Part shown: in pieces, positions 62,375 to 64,000 of the stretch
Layout of the letters: the number at the start of each line of letters is the position of its first letter
Position numbering within the stretch: position 1 is the first letter of the stretch
From: SKUL01 sp964487545
Lineage (GTDB): Bacteria > Bacteroidota > Bacteroidia > Flavobacteriales_D > SKUL01
NCBI GenBank assembly: GCA_964487545.1
Contig: CAZARI010000003.1
Location: 60,201 to 124,200, forward strand
DNA length: 64,000 nucleotides
Direction of reading: 5' to 3'
The notes under the pieces: generated by a model
What the model saw: the letters and a program-made list of their open reading frames with translations, nothing else
Told to the model about the DNA's origin: nothing
The model's database searches: none
Made by a program: the position numbers and the translations under genes

Positions 62375-62830
62375 GTGAACACAACAAGCTACAGAACAAT
62401 TTCGGCCAATTCTAAGACTGTTCAGAAGGAATGGGTGGTGGTAGATGCCGAAGATCAGGTGTTGGGACGATTGGCCAGTAAAGTGGCCAAAATCATCCGC
62501 GGAAAACACAAGCCCGATTACACGCCCCACGTAGATTGTGGCGATAATGTAATTGTTATCAATGCAGATAAAATTCAGTTGTCAGGAAACAAAATGGAGG
62601 AGAAGCTCTATATCCGTCATACTGGATACCCCGGAGGTCAGCGCGAACTTACCGCTGCGCAGTTGCTGCGACGAAAGCCGGTAGCATTGGTAGAAAAGGC
62701 CGTAAAGGGCATGTTGCCTAAAACCAAATTGGGCGATCGCTTGTTCACCAACTTGCACGTGATTGCTGGCAGCACACATAAACACGAGGCCCAAAAGCCC
62801 AAAGCCATTAAACTCGACGACATTAAATAA
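62375..62830 (+). CDS. rplM: 50S ribosomal protein L13
   Basis: 151 residues with a GTG start. The family-diagnostic segments WVVVDAEDQVLGRLASKVA and VAKIIRGKHKPDYTPHVDCG are present, with the later AVKGMLPKTKLG. It is eight bases upstream of rpsI, the standard L13-S9 operon, here followed by rpsB as in many Bacteroidota. Confidence 0.98.
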   Translation: MNTTSYRTISANSKTVQKEWVVVDAEDQVLGRLASKVAKIIRGKHKPDYTPHVDCGDNVIVINADKIQLSGNKMEEKLYIRHTGYPGGQRELTAAQLLRRKPVALVEKAVKGMLPKTKLGDRLFTNLHVIAGSTHKHEAQKPKAIKLDDIK

Positions 62831-62838
62831 TCGAAAGC

Positions 62839-63225
62839 ATGGAGATCAACAATAAAGTCGGAAGAAGAAAAAACGCAGTTGCGCGCGTCTACCTTTCAGA
62901 GGGTAAAGGAAACATTACCATCAACAAGCGCGACTACAAAGAATATTTTACCACCCCAATTCACCAGTATCGCGTCACACAGCCTTTTTTGGTAACAGAA
63001 ACCGAAGGTAAGTTTGATGTGAAAGTGAACGTTGACGGCGGTGGATTTACCGGACAGGCCGATGCCATTCGCTTGGGAATTGCACGCGCACTTACCGAGC
63101 GTGATCCGGAAATGAAGCCCATGCTGAAAGCAGAAAGCCTGATGACCCGCGACCCACGTATGGTGGAGCGCAAGAAGCCAGGCCAGAAAAAGGCGAGAAA
63201 GAAGTTCCAGTTTAGCAAACGTTAA
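62839..63225 (+). CDS. rpsI: 30S ribosomal protein S9
   Basis: 128 residues. The start GRRKNAVARVYL and the C-terminal basic tail GQKKARKKFQFSKR (the tRNA-contacting end with its final KR) are typical of S9. Co-transcribed with rplM. Confidence 0.98.
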   Translation: MEINNKVGRRKNAVARVYLSEGKGNITINKRDYKEYFTTPIHQYRVTQPFLVTETEGKFDVKVNVDGGGFTGQADAIRLGIARALTERDPEMKPMLKAESLMTRDPRMVERKKPGQKKARKKFQFSKR

Positions 63226-63259
63226 TTCCCGCAGGGTTTTAATGTTGGTTTAGTATCCA

Positions 63260-63294
63260 AATTGCCAGGACTGCACACGCACTACCCGGCAATT
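63260..63294 (+). promoter_or_regulatory. Stem-loop leader upstream of rpsB
   Basis: AATTGCC pairs with GGCAATT across 21 bases that include short internal pairing. It lies 33 bases before the rpsB ATG. Position and form suggest an S2 autoregulatory leader, but the structure is short and unproven. Confidence 0.4.
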
Positions 63295-63327
63295 GCATTA
63301 GTAGAGAAAGTAAACCTAAATTATATC

Positions 63328-64000
63328 ATGTCAAAAACATCCTTTAACGAGTTACTCGAGGCCGGCGTACACTTTGGCCACCTCAAAAGAAAGTGGAATC
63401 CCAACATGGCGCCGTATATTTTCGGAGAAAAGAAAGGAATCCATGTCATCGATCTCAACAAAACAGCAATTAAGCTGGAAGAAGCGGCCAGTGCAATGAA
63501 GCAAATTGCCAAATCGGGTCGTAAAATTCTTTTCGTTGCCACCAAAAAACAAGCAAAAGACCTTGTTGCCGAGCGCCTGAAGCCCACCGGCATGCCATAC
63601 ATTACTGAGCGTTGGTCAGGAGGTATGCTCACCAACTTCGGAACCATCCGACGTGCCATTAAAAGAATGAGCACCATCGACAAAATGCAAACCGACGGAA
63701 CTTTTGATAACATCTCCAAAAGAGAGCGCTTGCAGGTTCTGCGTCAGCGCGACAAACTGGAAAAAACCTTGGGCAGCATTTCCGATATGACGCGCATCCC
63801 TGCCGCCATTTTCATTGTGGACATCAACAAAGAGCACATTGCACTTGCCGAAGCAAAAAAACTCAATATTCCTACGTTCGCAATGGTCGATACCAATGCC
63901 GACCCGAATAAAGTAGATTTCCCAATCCCGTCAAACGATGACGCTACCAAATCAATATCGCTCATTATCGATGTGATGATCAGTGCTGTTGAGGAAGGAC
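63328..64000 (+). CDS. rpsB: 30S ribosomal protein S2 (3' truncated by window)
   Basis: 224 codons are visible, with no stop before the end of the window. The protein begins MSKTSFNELLEAGVHFGHLK. The S2 signatures WNPNMAPYIFGEKKGIHVID and TERWSGGMLTNFGTI are intact. Third gene of the rplM-rpsI-rpsB group. Only about 30-50 residues of the usual length are missing. Confidence 0.98.
   Translation, partial: MSKTSFNELLEAGVHFGHLKRKWNPNMAPYIFGEKKGIHVIDLNKTAIKLEEAASAMKQIAKSGRKILFVATKKQAKDLVAERLKPTGMPYITERWSGGMLTNFGTIRRAIKRMSTIDKMQTDGTFDNISKRERLQVLRQRDKLEKTLGSISDMTRIPAAIFIVDINKEHIALAEAKKLNIPTFAMVDTNADPNKVDFPIPSNDDATKSISLIIDVMISAVEEG

Noticed and set aside
63226..63240. CCCGCAGGGTTTT after rpsI as a terminator
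   Set aside because: The stem is only three base pairs, and rpsB follows in the same direction.

Overview
The window looks like a chromosomal segment of a member of the Bacteroidota, probably Flavobacteriales. Four things support this. Five secreted proteins end in type IX secretion (T9SS) sorting domains, three type A and two type B (gliding-motility style). There is a PorE-like T9SS outer-membrane component. Many upstream regions carry the Bacteroidota -7 promoter element TAnnTTTG, and few have strong Shine-Dalgarno sequences. The families 2TM, DUF4296, DUF5689 and the long PurF form are typical of the phylum. The family-level placement is inference. Most genes look moderately GC-rich; the restriction-modification pair near 50-53 kb is clearly AT-rich.

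Layout. 1-8 kb: 3' part of a PorE-like TPR/propeller/OmpA protein, 3-hydroxyanthranilate dioxygenase, a Fic AMP-transferase behind a strikingly phased TTAA/TTAATTAA array, and a large T9SS type B protein. 8-16 kb: housekeeping genes (PurF-type amidotransferase, methyltransferase, Bcp peroxiredoxin, HemJ, acyl-CoA thioesterase, GT9 glycosyltransferase, TatD, asparaginase, tRNA-Ser). 16-24 kb: an ExbB / 4-TM protein / ExbD / ExbD energy-transducing operon, a CPBP protease, DusB, a TPR histidine kinase with its LuxR-type regulator, and a thioredoxin-fold protein. 24-27 kb: RecJ and a HipA-like kinase overlapping a DUF3037 gene.

27-36 kb is the most coherent accessory locus. A TonB-dependent receptor, a DUF5689 lipoprotein and a secreted OB-fold protein are transcribed leftward; an exported endonuclease/exonuclease/phosphatase and a secreted endonuclease I are transcribed rightward from a shared control region. 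Together they look like a surface system for cutting extracellular DNA and importing the products. This role is inferred from the families.

36-49 kb: a 2373-residue T9SS type B adhesin-like protein with 13 Ig-like repeats, including a perfect 480-bp tandem duplication; acetyl-CoA synthetase; a 2TM protein; a secreted LVIVD-type propeller protein; and a polyprenol-phosphate mannosyltransferase / dihydroorotase / DUF4296 operon. 49.6-53.5 kb: a type II restriction-modification island, made of a C5 methyltransferase with an integrase-arm-like N-terminus and an MvaI/BcnI-family endonuclease, behind an 18-bp tandem repeat carrying the -7 elements. 53.6-58.6 kb: an overlapping lipid kinase / App1-type phosphatase pair, an Rrf2-type Fe-S regulator with a palindromic operator in front of the iron-sulfur repair protein RIC, a His-rich lipoprotein and an epimerase. 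58.8-64 kb: a GH16-like lipoprotein flanked by copies of the tyrS leader, tyrS, then rplM-rpsI-rpsB (rpsB runs off the window) with structured leaders.

Base positions quoted for short motifs were counted by hand and can be off by one.
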